DNA of 64,000 nt from Pseudoroseicyclus_A sp041714655 (GTDB taxonomy: Bacteria > Pseudomonadota > Alphaproteobacteria > Rhodobacterales > Rhodobacteraceae): NCBI RefSeq assembly GCF_041714655.1, contig NZ_CP168219.1, forward strand, positions 2,294,001 through 2,358,000, written 5' to 3'. The translations under genes and the position numbers were made by a program. Within the stretch, counting starts at the first letter, position 1; the number at the start of each line of letters is the position of its first letter. Positions 49,530 to 58,231 of the stretch are shown here, in pieces. A model generated the notes under the pieces. It searched no databases. It saw nothing but the letters and a program-made list of their open reading frames with translations, and was not told the DNA's origin.

Positions 49530-51326
49530 ATGTTCCAGACATTCGAGGTGGCCAGCAATCCCGAGCAGGGCCCGCCGCGGCTGGCAGCGCTGAGGGGCGC
49601 GCTGGGGCCGGCCGGGCTCGGCGGCTTCATCGTGCCGCGCGCCGATGCGCATCGGGGCGAATATGTCGCCCCCGCCGATGCCCGCCTCGCCTGGCTCACG
49701 GGCTTCACCGGCTCGGCCGGCTTCGCCGTGGTGCTGGACGAGACCGCCGCCATCTTCGTCGACGGGCGCTACCGCGTGCAGGTCCGCTCGGAGGTGGATC
49801 CGGTGTTCGCCCCCGTCGACTGGCCCGAGACCTCGCTCGCCGACTGGCTCATCGCCCATGCCCCGGCGGGCGCCGTCATCGGCTTCGACCCCTGGCTCCA
49901 CAGCGCCGGCGAGATCGCCAAGCTGCGGGAAGCGCTAGAAAAGGAGGGTATCGCGCTGAAGCCCGCCCCCAACCTGGTGGACGGTCTCTGGGAGGATCGC
50001 CCCGCCCCGCCCGCCGCCCCCTTCTTCGCCCAGCCCGAGGAGCTGGCCGGCGAGAGCGCCGCGGACAAGCGGGCGCGGCTGGCCGGAGAGCTCCGCGAGG
50101 CCGGCCAGCGGGCGGCGCTGCTGACGCTGCCCGATTCCATCGCCTGGCTCCTCAACATCCGCGGCCGCGACATCGAGCGGAACCCGGTGCCCCATGCCTT
50201 CGCGCTCCTGCATGACGATGCGCGGGTCGAGCTCTTCTGCGGCCCCGGCAAGGCGGATGCGGTGGCGGATCACCTCGGCCCCGAGGTCGCCATCCTGCCG
50301 GCCGACGGGCTCGTCGCCGCGCTGCAGGATCTCGACGGGCCGGTCCGCTATGACCCCGCCTCCGCCCCCGAAAGGCTGGCCGAGGCTCTCGGCGACCGCG
50401 GCGTGGAGGGGCCGGACCCCTGCCTCCTCCCCAAGGCCATCAAGAACCCGGTGGAGATCGCCGGCATGCGCGTCGCGCATCTGCGCGACGGCGCCGCCAT
50501 GGTGCGCTTCCTCGCCTGGCTCGATGCCGAGGCGCCGAAGGGCGGGCTCACCGAAACCGCCGTCGTCCGCGAGCTCGAGGCCTTCCGCCGCGCCACGAAT
50601 GCGCTGGAAGACATCTCGTTCGAGACGATCTGCGGCGCCGGCGAGCATGGCGCCATCGTCCACTACCGGGTGAACGAGAAGACAGACCGGTCTGTCCGCC
50701 CCGGCGAGCTGCTGCTTGTCGATTCCGGCGGCCAGTACCGCGACGGCACCACCGACATCACCCGGACCATCGCCGTGGGCCCGCCGCCCGAGGGCGCGGC
50801 GGAGGCCTATACGGCCGTCCTTCGCGGCATGGTGGCGCTCTCCCGCGCCCGCTTCCCCAAGGGCGTCACCGGCGCGCATCTCGATGCGCTGGCGCGCTTT
50901 CCGCTCTGGCTCAAGGGGATGGATTACGACCACGGCACGGGCCATGGCGTCGGCGCCTATCTCTCCGTCCACGAGGGGCCGCAGCGCTTCAGCCGGACCT
51001 CCCACGACATCGCGCTGGAGCCCGGCATGGTGCTCTCCAACGAGCCCGGGCATTACCGCGAGGGCGCCTATGGCATCCGCATCGAGAACCTCGTCGTGGT
51101 GGAAGAGGCGGAAGCCCTGCCGACCTCCGACCCCGGCCGCATGCATCTCTCCTTCGAGACGCTGACCTTCGTGCCCTTCGACCGCCGGCTGATCCTCGCG
51201 GAGGTGATGGCGCCGGACGAGCGGGCCTGGATCGACAGCTATCACGCCGAGGTGCTGGACAGGATCGGCCCGCAGGTCGATGGCGCCGCGAAGGACTGGC
51301 TGGAGGCCGCCTGCGCGCCGCTCTGA
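49530..51326 (+). CDS. Xaa-Pro aminopeptidase (M24 aminopeptidase P)
   Basis: A 598-residue three-domain aminopeptidase P of the long type. Two creatinase-like N-terminal domains (about 1-300) are followed by the pita-bread M24 domain (about 315-540) with metal ligands in LLLVDSGGQYRDGTTDITRTI (two Asp), the His in GTGHGVGAYLSVHEGPQ, and Glu in LSNEPGHYREGAYGIRIENLVVV. It cleaves N-terminal residues before proline. The C-terminal LILAEVMAPDERAWIDSYHAEVL is the AMP_N C-extension. The start is an ATG after GAAAGGGCGAAAG. It stands alone on the plus strand. Confidence 0.94.
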   Translation: MFQTFEVASNPEQGPPRLAALRGALGPAGLGGFIVPRADAHRGEYVAPADARLAWLTGFTGSAGFAVVLDETAAIFVDGRYRVQVRSEVDPVFAPVDWPETSLADWLIAHAPAGAVIGFDPWLHSAGEIAKLREALEKEGIALKPAPNLVDGLWEDRPAPPAAPFFAQPEELAGESAADKRARLAGELREAGQRAALLTLPDSIAWLLNIRGRDIERNPVPHAFALLHDDARVELFCGPGKADAVADHLGPEVAILPADGLVAALQDLDGPVRYDPASAPERLAEALGDRGVEGPDPCLLPKAIKNPVEIAGMRVAHLRDGAAMVRFLAWLDAEAPKGGLTETAVVRELEAFRRATNALEDISFETICGAGEHGAIVHYRVNEKTDRSVRPGELLLVDSGGQYRDGTTDITRTIAVGPPPEGAAEAYTAVLRGMVALSRARFPKGVTGAHLDALARFPLWLKGMDYDHGTGHGVGAYLSVHEGPQRFSRTSHDIALEPGMVLSNEPGHYREGAYGIRIENLVVVEEAEALPTSDPGRMHLSFETLTFVPFDRRLILAEVMAPDERAWIDSYHAEVLDRIGPQVDGAAKDWLEAACAPL

Positions 51327-51389
51327 CATAAGTTGAAACTCCGCCCGTCATGCCCATGTCATGAGCTGACGCGCACATTCGGAGGCATG

Positions 51390-51731
51390 ATGGCTGACCA
51401 TATCAAGATCGCACCCGCCGGCGGGCACTGGGTGGTCCGGGCCGGCGGCGCCGTGCTGGGCGAGACCGAGCGGGCGCTGGAGCTGACCGAGGGCGACTAC
51501 CCGCCGGTCATCTACTTCCCGCGCGAGGATATCGCCATGGCCTTCCTCGAACCCTCGCCGACGCGCTCGCAGTGCCCCTGGAAGGGCGAGGCGAGCTATT
51601 ACGGCATCGTCGCCAAATCCGGCGTCATCGCCGATGCCGCCTGGTCCTACGAGACCCCGAAGGACGATGTGGCGGAGATCGCCGGCTATCTGGCGTTCTA
51701 CCCGAACAAGGTCGCCGTCGAGAAGGTCTGA
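51390..51731 (+). CDS. DUF427 protein
   Basis: A 113-residue DUF427 protein: WVVRAGGAVLGETERALELTEGDYPPVIYFPREDIAMAFLEPSPTRSQCPWKGEASYYGI ... AAWSYETPKDDVAEIAGYLAFYP. The barrel-like pattern V.....GE.V..S..A.......YPPVIYFP..D and CPWKG.A.YY is diagnostic. GGAGG is at 51381-51385; of the two adjacent ATGs, the second (51390) has the better spacing. Function unknown. The next gene is convergent, behind a hairpin-mosaic repeat. Confidence 0.92.
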   Translation: MADHIKIAPAGGHWVVRAGGAVLGETERALELTEGDYPPVIYFPREDIAMAFLEPSPTRSQCPWKGEASYYGIVAKSGVIADAAWSYETPKDDVAEIAGYLAFYPNKVAVEKV

Positions 51732-51785
51732 GGGGCGGACGGACCGGTCTGTCCGGGGCGGCATGCGGGCGCCGGCCCTCTCCCC

Positions 51786-51851
51786 CTCGCTTTCTTCCAA
51801 ACACTCCGGGGGGGAGTTGCCGTTCAGGCGACAGGGGGCAGCGCCCCCCTT
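51786..51851. repeat. Hairpin-mosaic intergenic repeat, copy 8
   Basis: CTCGCTTTCTTCCAAACACTCCGGGGG begins like the reversed tail of this family, then GTTGCCGTTCAGGCGAC and a GGGGGCAGCGCCCCC hairpin. It lies between the DUF427 gene and the convergent hypothetical gene. Assignment is weaker than for the other copies. Confidence 0.4.
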
Positions 51852-51866
51852 TGCCCCGGCCCCCGG

Positions 51867-52778
51867 CTATTCCGCCAGCACGGTCTGCAGAAGAAAAGCG
51901 GCGGGATAGACCCCGCCGCCGGTGATGACGATCGTGGGCAGCGGCGCCGCCGAGACGCGCCCCTCCGCCCCGGCCGGCAACCCGGCGGCGAGCGCATCGA
52001 GGAGCGCCCGCGCCTCCTCCGGCGCGGCGGCGGGGAGGATAAGAACGCCCGCATCGGGGCCCGGCGCCGCGATATCCGCGATGAGAAACGGCATGGGCCC
52101 GGCCGGCAGGATCACCACGCTCGCGAGGACGCTGCCCTCCGGCACGGGCGCCGCATCGAGCGCTGCGAGGAGCGGCAGGAGCGTCTCGCTCTCCGCCAGG
52201 CGCGGCGGGCCGGGGCGGCTCAGCGCCGCGATGCCCGCCCAGTCGGGCGCGCGGTAGACGAGGTCGCCCGCGATGGCGATGCGGGTCGGCCCGCCCTCCG
52301 CCCCGCCGAGCGGGTCGCCGGGGGCGGGCGGCAGCGCCTCGCCCTCGCCGCCGAGCGCCCAGATCTGCAGGTCATAGCCCGGCGCGAGGATGAAGCCCCG
52401 CGCCTCGAGCGCCAGGCCGATCCGCTGCCATTGCAGGCCATGGACGCGCATCAGCCGCCAGTCGAACCCCTCCCCCGTCACACGCAGCATCTCGTCGAGA
52501 TCGCCAGCCCGGAGCCCGAGCGCTGCGTTGATCCCCCCGAGCATCGCCGCCACCTCCGGCACCAGCGCCGGGCCTGTCGCCCGCGCCACCGCCTCCGCCG
52601 CCGCCTCCGGCCCGGTGGGGGCGGTGGAGAGCGGGCGGAGCGCCACGGGCTGGGCATAATCGAGGCGGAGCACCTCCGCTGCCGGCAGGGCGGCGAGGAG
52701 GGCGCGGAGCGGATCCGTCAGCCCCTCCGCCGCGGCGGGCGGGGCGAGGAGGAGGGCGAGGGCGAGCGCGCGGATCAT
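51867..52778 (-). CDS. Exported hypothetical protein
   Basis: A 303-residue protein with a signal peptide (MIRALALALLLAPPAAA). The mature part is Ala/Gly/Pro-rich with recognisable stretches LDYAQPVALRPLS, GGINAALGLRAGDLDEMLRVTGEGFDWRLMRVHGLQWQRIGLALEARGFILAPGYDLQIWALGG and LVYRAPDWAGIAALSRP. I do not recognise a family. The ATG at 52778 begins the signal; an upstream ATG at 52814 is less likely. It is isolated on the minus strand between hairpin-mosaic repeats. Confidence 0.6.
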   Translation of the reverse strand: MIRALALALLLAPPAAAEGLTDPLRALLAALPAAEVLRLDYAQPVALRPLSTAPTGPEAAAEAVARATGPALVPEVAAMLGGINAALGLRAGDLDEMLRVTGEGFDWRLMRVHGLQWQRIGLALEARGFILAPGYDLQIWALGGEGEALPPAPGDPLGGAEGGPTRIAIAGDLVYRAPDWAGIAALSRPGPPRLAESETLLPLLAALDAAPVPEGSVLASVVILPAGPMPFLIADIAAPGPDAGVLILPAAAPEEARALLDALAAGLPAGAEGRVSAAPLPTIVITGGGVYPAAFLLQTVLAE

Positions 52779-52849
52779 GGGGCGAGCGTGGCAAGGACCG
52801 CGGGCCGCGTCCATCCGCCATTTCGGGCGGGGCGCGGGGGGAGAGCTGC

Positions 52850-52892
52850 GTGGGGCGCTGCCCCCACACCCCCGGAGTATTTGAAAGAAAGC
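52850..52892. repeat. Hairpin-mosaic intergenic repeat, copy 9
   Basis: GTGGGGCGCT-GCCCCCAC hairpin followed by ACCCCCGGAGTATTTGAAAG, the variant of the tail without the AGCAAAGAC end. It lies in the gap between the hypothetical gene and the ClC gene. Confidence 0.55.
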
Positions 52893-52958
52893 GGGAGGGG
52901 GAGCGGAGGAGATCGGGGCGGCGGGTGGCCCTGCATCAAGGGGGCGGCGCCCCTCCCC

Positions 52959-54611
52959 TCAGGAATGCGCCTCGGCCGCACGGCGGCTCAGGGCGCGGTT
53001 GAGGGTGCGGAGCGCGTCGACATGGAAGAGCGCGCCGCGCAGCTCCGGCGGGGCGTCGCCGCTGGCGAAATGGACGACGGGCAGCGCGGGGGCGCCGGTC
53101 GTCTCGAAGAGCGGCATCGCTTCCTCCAGCGTCTGGCCTTCGCGGAGCCAGGTGCCGCCGGAGATCAGCTCCCTCAGCGCCGCCTCGTCGGCCGCCCTTG
53201 GGTGGGACATGGCGCGCATGACGCTCTCCACCCGGAACGTGCCGAGGAGCCAGGCCTGCGGGCCGGCGGCGAGATGCACACCGCGGCGCTCCAGCTGGGT
53301 GAGAAAGAACGATCTGTCTACCATCGCCGAGGAGACGGCGGTCGAAAGCGAGACGGAGACCATGACGGCGAGCCCGGCCTGCCAGTCTCCCGTCAGCTCG
53401 AAGACGATGAGGATGGTCGAGATCGGCGCGCCGAGCACCGCCGCCGCCACCGCCCCCATCCCGGCGAGCGCATAAAGCCCGGTGCCGCCCGAGAGCTCCG
53501 GCGCAAGATGGGTGGCGACGATGCCGAAGGCGAGGCCGGTCAGCGCCCCCAGCATCAGCGAGGGCGAGAAGATGCCGCCGCCCATCCGCCCCGCCATGGT
53601 GATGGAGGTGGCGGCGACCTTCACCGCGGCGAAGATAACCGCCTGCCAGAGCACGAGCTCGCCCGTCAGCGCGCGGCTCGTCGTCTCGTAGCCGACGCCG
53701 ATGATATGCGGGAAGGGGATGGCGATGGCGCCGAGGAGTGCGCCGGCCAGCGTCGGCCAGGCCCAGCCGGGCAGCGGCGCGCGCGCCCGGAGCCGGAGCG
53801 CCAGGCTGTCGGCCCAGAAAACGGCGCGCATCAGGATAACCCCGGTGACGCCGCAAACGAGGCCGAGGATCAGGAATGCCGGCAGCTCGACGTAGAATTC
53901 CAGCGCGTTCTGGAAGGGGAGCTGGAACTCCGTGATGTCGCCGAAGACCAGCCGCCCGGCCACCGTGCCGGCGGCGGAGGCGATGACGATGGGCGCGAAG
54001 GCCTGCACAGCGAAGTGCCTGAGGACCACCTCCATCGCGAAGAGCGCCCCGGCGATGGGCGCGTTGAAACTGGCGGAGACGGCGGCGGCGACGGCGCAGC
54101 CGAGCAGCTCCCGCCCCTCGATGCCGGAGGCGCGGGTCCAGGAGTTGACGTAGGAGGCCATGACGGCAGCCAGATGCACGACCGGGCCCTCGCGACCGGT
54201 GGAGCCGCCGGTCGAGAGCGTGATCAGCGAGGCGAGCGCCGAGACCAGTCCGCGCCGCCGCTGCACCCGCCCGTCATGGAGCGCCGCGGCCTCGATGACA
54301 TCGGCGACGGAGCGGACGCGGCCATCCTCCGTCAGCCGGTCGACGAGGAGGCCGACGACGAGCCCGCCGCAGATCGGGATGGCGAGGAGCCAGTACCAGT
54401 CGAGCCCGGCGGCGAAGCTGTGGATATGGGCGGGGTCGTCGGTGCCGTAGACCAGCGCCTGCAGCCAGGCGATGCCGAGCCGGAAGAGCAGCGTCGCGAG
54501 CCCGGCGGCGAGGCCGATCACCAGGGCCAGCGCCCAGAGCCGCGCGCGGAGCCCGCCCCGCCGCGCCTGCGCCCGCATCCAGGCCCGTCTGCCACCCTGC
54601 CCCGCGTCCAT
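52959..54611 (-). CDS. ClC family chloride channel/transporter with C-terminal CBS region
   Basis: A 550-residue membrane protein. The ClC selectivity motif GSTGREGP is at 136-143 with Glu141, the gating glutamate, and GGGIFSP appears later as the second filter. The C-terminal about 115 residues (HLAAGPQAWLLGTFRVESVM... LREGQTLEEAMPLFETTGAPALPVVHFASGD) look like a CBS-domain region. Retention of the gating Glu fits a Cl-/H+ exchanger, but channel activity cannot be excluded from sequence. The N-terminus (MDAGQGGRRAWMRAQARRGGLR) is basic; the true start could be a downstream ATG at residue 12. Confidence 0.88.
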   Translation of the reverse strand: MDAGQGGRRAWMRAQARRGGLRARLWALALVIGLAAGLATLLFRLGIAWLQALVYGTDDPAHIHSFAAGLDWYWLLAIPICGGLVVGLLVDRLTEDGRVRSVADVIEAAALHDGRVQRRRGLVSALASLITLSTGGSTGREGPVVHLAAVMASYVNSWTRASGIEGRELLGCAVAAAVSASFNAPIAGALFAMEVVLRHFAVQAFAPIVIASAAGTVAGRLVFGDITEFQLPFQNALEFYVELPAFLILGLVCGVTGVILMRAVFWADSLALRLRARAPLPGWAWPTLAGALLGAIAIPFPHIIGVGYETTSRALTGELVLWQAVIFAAVKVAATSITMAGRMGGGIFSPSLMLGALTGLAFGIVATHLAPELSGGTGLYALAGMGAVAAAVLGAPISTILIVFELTGDWQAGLAVMVSVSLSTAVSSAMVDRSFFLTQLERRGVHLAAGPQAWLLGTFRVESVMRAMSHPRAADEAALRELISGGTWLREGQTLEEAMPLFETTGAPALPVVHFASGDAPPELRGALFHVDALRTLNRALSRRAAEAHS

Positions 54612-54677
54612 GCCCCTACCTGCGCCGGTTTCGGGCGGCTCGGCAAGTGGGGCGCGCTTCGGGGTGGGCCGAGAGGG

Positions 54678-54722
54678 CGGGACTGGGGGCCGGCCCCCAC
54701 ACCCCCTGGGATGAGCGACGGG
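54678..54722. repeat. Hairpin-mosaic intergenic repeat, copy 10
   Basis: GGGGGCCGGCCCCC hairpin, then ACACCCCCTGGGATGAGCGA. It is truncated relative to other copies and lies in the 219-base gap upstream of the oxidase gene. Confidence 0.4.
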
Positions 54723-54830
54723 AGGGGAGCCATGGGCCCCGCACCGCGCAAGGGGAAGATTCGCCCCGCTTGCGCCTTTTCACGAAGCTGACCAGCCCGT
54801 AACCTTCCGGTGACGAAAGACCAAAAGACA

Positions 54831-56225
54831 ATGGCTTATTCAGACGCCCTCGAGGATCTCTCCCAACTGCTCGGCCCGCGGCTGACGCGGGGCGAGGCCG
54901 AGCGCGCCGCGCATGGCCAGTCGGAAAGCTGGTTCGCCCCCGCCCCGCCCGATGCCGTCGCCTGGCCGGAGAGCACCGGGGAGGTGGCGGCGATCCTCAA
55001 GATCTGTTCCCGCCACGGCCTGCCGGTCATCCCCTTCGGGGCCGGCACCTCGCTCGAGGGGCAGACGCTGGCCCCCATGGGCGGCCTCGCGCTCGACATG
55101 AGCCGCATGGCGAAGGTCGTGGCCCTGGCGCCGGAGGACATGGACGTCCGCGTCCAGCCCGGGATCACCCGCGGGGCGCTCGATGCCGAGCTTCGGACCA
55201 GCGGGCTCTTCTTTCCGGTCGATCCGGGGGCGGATGCGAGCCTCGGCGGCATGGCCTCCACCCGCGCCTCGGGGACGACGACGCTCCGCTACGGCGGCAT
55301 GCGCGAGAACGTGCTCGGGCTCGAGGTCGTCCTTGCCTCCGGCGAGGTGATCCGCACCGGGGGGCGGGCGCGCAAATCGGCGGCGGGCTACGATCTGACG
55401 GCGCTCTTCCTCGGAGCAGAGGGGACGCTCGGCGTCATCACCGAGCTGACGCTGCGCCTCCACGGCCGGCCCGAGCATGTCGCCACCGCCACCTGCGCCT
55501 TCCCCGATGTCGCCGCGGCCGTCGCGACGGTGACGGAGACGGGGCAGGCCGGGCTCCGCCTCGCGCGGATGGAGCTGATGGATGCGGCCGTTGCCCGGGC
55601 GGTGAACGCGGCCGATGACGCGGGCTTCCCCGAAGCGCCGCATCTGCTGGTGGAATTCCATGGGTCCGAGCAGGCCGTCGCCGCCGAGGTGGCGCTCTTC
55701 GAAGCCATCGCGGAGGGGCATGGCGCCAGCGGCTTCGCCTGGGCCAGCCGGGAGGAAGACCGGCGCGCGCTCTGGCGGATGCGCCACCGCGCCTATTGGT
55801 CGATCCTCGCCGGGCGGCCCGGCGCCCGGGCCATCGTGACCGACATCTGCGTCCCCGTCTCCCGCCTCGCAGAGGCCATCGCCGAGACGCAGGCCGACAT
55901 CGCCGCCTCCGGCCTCGCCGGGCCGATCCTCGGCCATGTGGGGGACGGCAACTTCCATGCCATCCTGATGGTGGATGGCTCGGTGGGCGAGATCGCCACG
56001 GCCAAACGCCTCGCCACGGCCATGGGCCGGCGGGCGCTGGCCATGGGCGGCACGGTGACGGGCGAGCATGGCATCGGGCTCGGCAAGGCGGGGCTCCTCG
56101 AAGAGCAATACGGGCCCGCCGTCGCCACGATGGCGGCGCTGAAGGCAGCGCTCGACCCGCAGGGCATCCTCAACCCCGGCAAGATCTTCCGGGCGCCCCC
56201 GGCCGGCCAGGAGGGCGCGGCATGA
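54831..56225 (+). CDS. dld: FAD-linked D-lactate dehydrogenase / GlcD-type oxidase
   Basis: A 464-residue flavoprotein of the FAD_binding_4 + FAD-oxidase_C architecture. FAD-binding IPFGAGTSLEGQTLAP, PVDPGADASLGGMASTRASGTTTLRYGGMRENVLGLEVV, and GAEGTLGVITELTLRLHG; the C-terminal domain has GHVGDGNFHAILM and TVTGEHGIGLGKAGLLEE. It would oxidise a D-2-hydroxyacid such as D-lactate with a quinone or cytochrome acceptor. A GTG at 54810 is an alternative start. Its stop overlaps the LuxR-fusion gene (ATGA), so the regulator and oxidase are made together. Confidence 0.88.
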   Translation: MAYSDALEDLSQLLGPRLTRGEAERAAHGQSESWFAPAPPDAVAWPESTGEVAAILKICSRHGLPVIPFGAGTSLEGQTLAPMGGLALDMSRMAKVVALAPEDMDVRVQPGITRGALDAELRTSGLFFPVDPGADASLGGMASTRASGTTTLRYGGMRENVLGLEVVLASGEVIRTGGRARKSAAGYDLTALFLGAEGTLGVITELTLRLHGRPEHVATATCAFPDVAAAVATVTETGQAGLRLARMELMDAAVARAVNAADDAGFPEAPHLLVEFHGSEQAVAAEVALFEAIAEGHGASGFAWASREEDRRALWRMRHRAYWSILAGRPGARAIVTDICVPVSRLAEAIAETQADIAASGLAGPILGHVGDGNFHAILMVDGSVGEIATAKRLATAMGRRALAMGGTVTGEHGIGLGKAGLLEEQYGPAVATMAALKAALDPQGILNPGKIFRAPPAGQEGAA

Positions 56226-57967
56226 GCGATGGCGCGCGCGGCGACGACAAGCATCTCGAAGAGGATGTGATCCACCGCATCTACGAGGTGGCCATCGACC
56301 CGAGCCGCTACGAGGCGCTCATCGACCGCTGGCAGAGCCTCATGAACCGCCGCCTGATGGAGGGCGGCGAGGCCGGCGACCTGCCCGGCGTCGCGCCGCA
56401 TGTCGCCCGCGCCGGCCAGACGCTCGGCCGGCTGATGGAGGCGGAGGAGCGGACGGCCGAGGCGCTTCTGAGCACCATCCAGCACAATGCCGCCTTCGTC
56501 GTGGACGAGGGGCTGGTGGTCACCGCCGCGAACCGCGCCGCCACCGCCAGCCTCGGCCTCGCCGCCGGGGCGCGGCTCGGGGATCTCGGGCGGCTCCTGG
56601 TGGAACCGGCGCCGCTGGAGGACGGGGCCCGGCGGGCGCTCCGCGGCAATTCCGCCGCCCCGCATATCCTGCGCCTGCATGGCTCGCGCACAGGGCGGAC
56701 GGTGCTCGTCTCGTTCCGCCGGCTCCTGGGCGAGAGCGGCGCGCCCGAGCTCCTCGCCATTACCTCCGAGCTGACATGGCCGCCGGCCTTCGGCGAGCTC
56801 CTGCGCGAGACCTTCGACCTGACCGGCGCCGAGACGGAGGTGATGCGGGCCCTCGCCGAGGGCACCTCGCTCACCGACATCGCCTCGGCCCGCGGCCGCT
56901 CGGTCGAGACGGTGCGCGCCCAGCTCAAGTCGGTGATGGGCAAGACCGAGACCTCCAGCCAGATCGAGCTGATGCGGCTGACGCTCTCAATGCTCGAGAT
57001 CGCCCGCTTCTCGGAAGCGCAGGGCGACATGGGCGAGGCGGAGGGCGAGATCTCCCGCTCCGGCCTCGCGGCGCGGCCGGTGCAGAGCCTCGCCCTGCCG
57101 GACCGGCGGGAGATGGATTACCTGATCCTCGGCGACCCCAAGGGCCAACCCTGCCTCTACCTGCCGCTCGATTACGGGCTGACCCGCTGGCCGGCGAGCG
57201 CCGAGGCGGCGGCGCGGCGGGCGGGCATCAAGGTGATCGTGCCGATCCGCGCCGGCTACGGCCGCTCCACCCCCGTGCCCGGCAAAGCCGACGTGCTGGC
57301 GACGCTGGTGGCGGATCACATCGCGCTGCTCGACGCGCTGAAGGTGAAGGCCCTGCCGGTGATCGCCATGGGCGACGATGCCGCGCTGGCCTTCCGGCTT
57401 CATGCCATGGCGCCGGAGCGGGTGAGCGCGCTCATCTGCTGCGCCGGGGTGCTGCCGCTCGCCAGCGCCGAACAGGTCGAGCGGATGGACAAGTGGTACC
57501 GCTTCATCATGGCGGGCGCCCGCTACACGCCGCACCTTCTGCCTTTCATGGTGCAGGCCGGCTTCGCGCTGGCGCGCAAGGCCGGCAAGCGGGCCTTCCT
57601 CGAGAGCGTCTACCAGAACTCCGCCGCCGACATGGCGACGTTCCAGGTGCCGGAGGTCTTCGAGGCGCTGGTCAGCGGCTCCGACGTCGCCCTGTCAAAG
57701 ACGCATATGGCCAACGAGGCCTTCACGCGGGAGCTGCTCTTCAAGGTCAACACCGACTGGAAGCCCGATGTCGCCTTCGCCGAGGGGCGGGTGCCCGTGC
57801 ACTACCTCTCCGGCCTGCAGGATCCACAGGTGCCGGAGGCAACGCTGCGCGAGCATCAGCGCGACTATCCCTGGATCGATTTCCGAATCTATCCGGACGC
57901 CGGGCAGCTCCTGTTCTTCCTGAAATGGCGCGAGGTTCTGCCTCTGATCCTGCGCTATCTGGGCTAG
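56222..57967 (+). CDS. LuxR-type regulator fused to a degenerate alpha/beta-hydrolase domain
   Basis: A 581-residue fusion. Residues about 85-185 look PAS-like (ALLSTIQHNAAFVVDEGLVVTAANRAA). A LuxR-type helix-turn-helix lies at 202-252 (TGAETEVMRALAEGTSLTDIASARGRSVETVRAQLKSVMGKTET). The C-terminal domain (about 295-580) has an alpha/beta-hydrolase pattern, with PIRAGYGRST and DHIALLDALKVKALPVIAMGDDAALAF, ending FRIYPDAGQLLFF. At the nucleophile elbow the Ser is replaced by Asp386 (G-D-D-A-A), and the catalytic His is replaced by Gln562, so it should be a ligand-sensing rather than hydrolytic domain; Asp534 at the acid position is retained. It is coupled to the D-2-hydroxyacid oxidase by ATGA. 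Confidence 0.85.
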   Translation: MSDGARGDDKHLEEDVIHRIYEVAIDPSRYEALIDRWQSLMNRRLMEGGEAGDLPGVAPHVARAGQTLGRLMEAEERTAEALLSTIQHNAAFVVDEGLVVTAANRAATASLGLAAGARLGDLGRLLVEPAPLEDGARRALRGNSAAPHILRLHGSRTGRTVLVSFRRLLGESGAPELLAITSELTWPPAFGELLRETFDLTGAETEVMRALAEGTSLTDIASARGRSVETVRAQLKSVMGKTETSSQIELMRLTLSMLEIARFSEAQGDMGEAEGEISRSGLAARPVQSLALPDRREMDYLILGDPKGQPCLYLPLDYGLTRWPASAEAAARRAGIKVIVPIRAGYGRSTPVPGKADVLATLVADHIALLDALKVKALPVIAMGDDAALAFRLHAMAPERVSALICCAGVLPLASAEQVERMDKWYRFIMAGARYTPHLLPFMVQAGFALARKAGKRAFLESVYQNSAADMATFQVPEVFEALVSGSDVALSKTHMANEAFTRELLFKVNTDWKPDVAFAEGRVPVHYLSGLQDPQVPEATLREHQRDYPWIDFRIYPDAGQLLFFLKWREVLPLILRYLG

Positions 57968-58008
57968 GCCGTGGAAAATCGTTTCATCGTGATAAATTCG
58001 TTAATCCC

Positions 58009-58024
58009 TACCCCATATGGGGTA
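58009..58024. promoter_or_regulatory. 16-bp perfect palindrome, possible operator
   Basis: TACCCCATATGGGGTA lies in the 264-base gap after the LuxR-fusion gene and before the end of convergent recN. A 10-base direct repeat TAATCCCTAC at 58002-58011 and 58047-58056 overlaps and follows it, and a TTGACC hexamer lies at 58033. This looks like a transcription-factor site although no gene start is nearby. Confidence 0.4.
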
Positions 58025-58231
58025 TGCGAAATTTGACCATGCGGTCTAATCCCTACGTCATTGTTGAGCAGGGCCCAAAGCTTCGGCGGAGGGTCCGTAT
58101 TTCAGGCCAGGGGCGGTGAGTGGCCCCGGTGCCGCAATGACGGACGGGGCGGGTCGGGCAACCGGGCCGCCCTTATTTCGCGTAGGCTCTCGCCGGACGG
58201 GCGGACCCAGGCTTGCGGAGCCCGCGCCCCC

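Noticed and set aside
58039..58119. 26-codon open frame MRSNPYVIVEQGPKLRRRVR... after the LuxR-fusion gene
   Set aside because: No ribosome-binding site and no supporting similarity; too short to claim.
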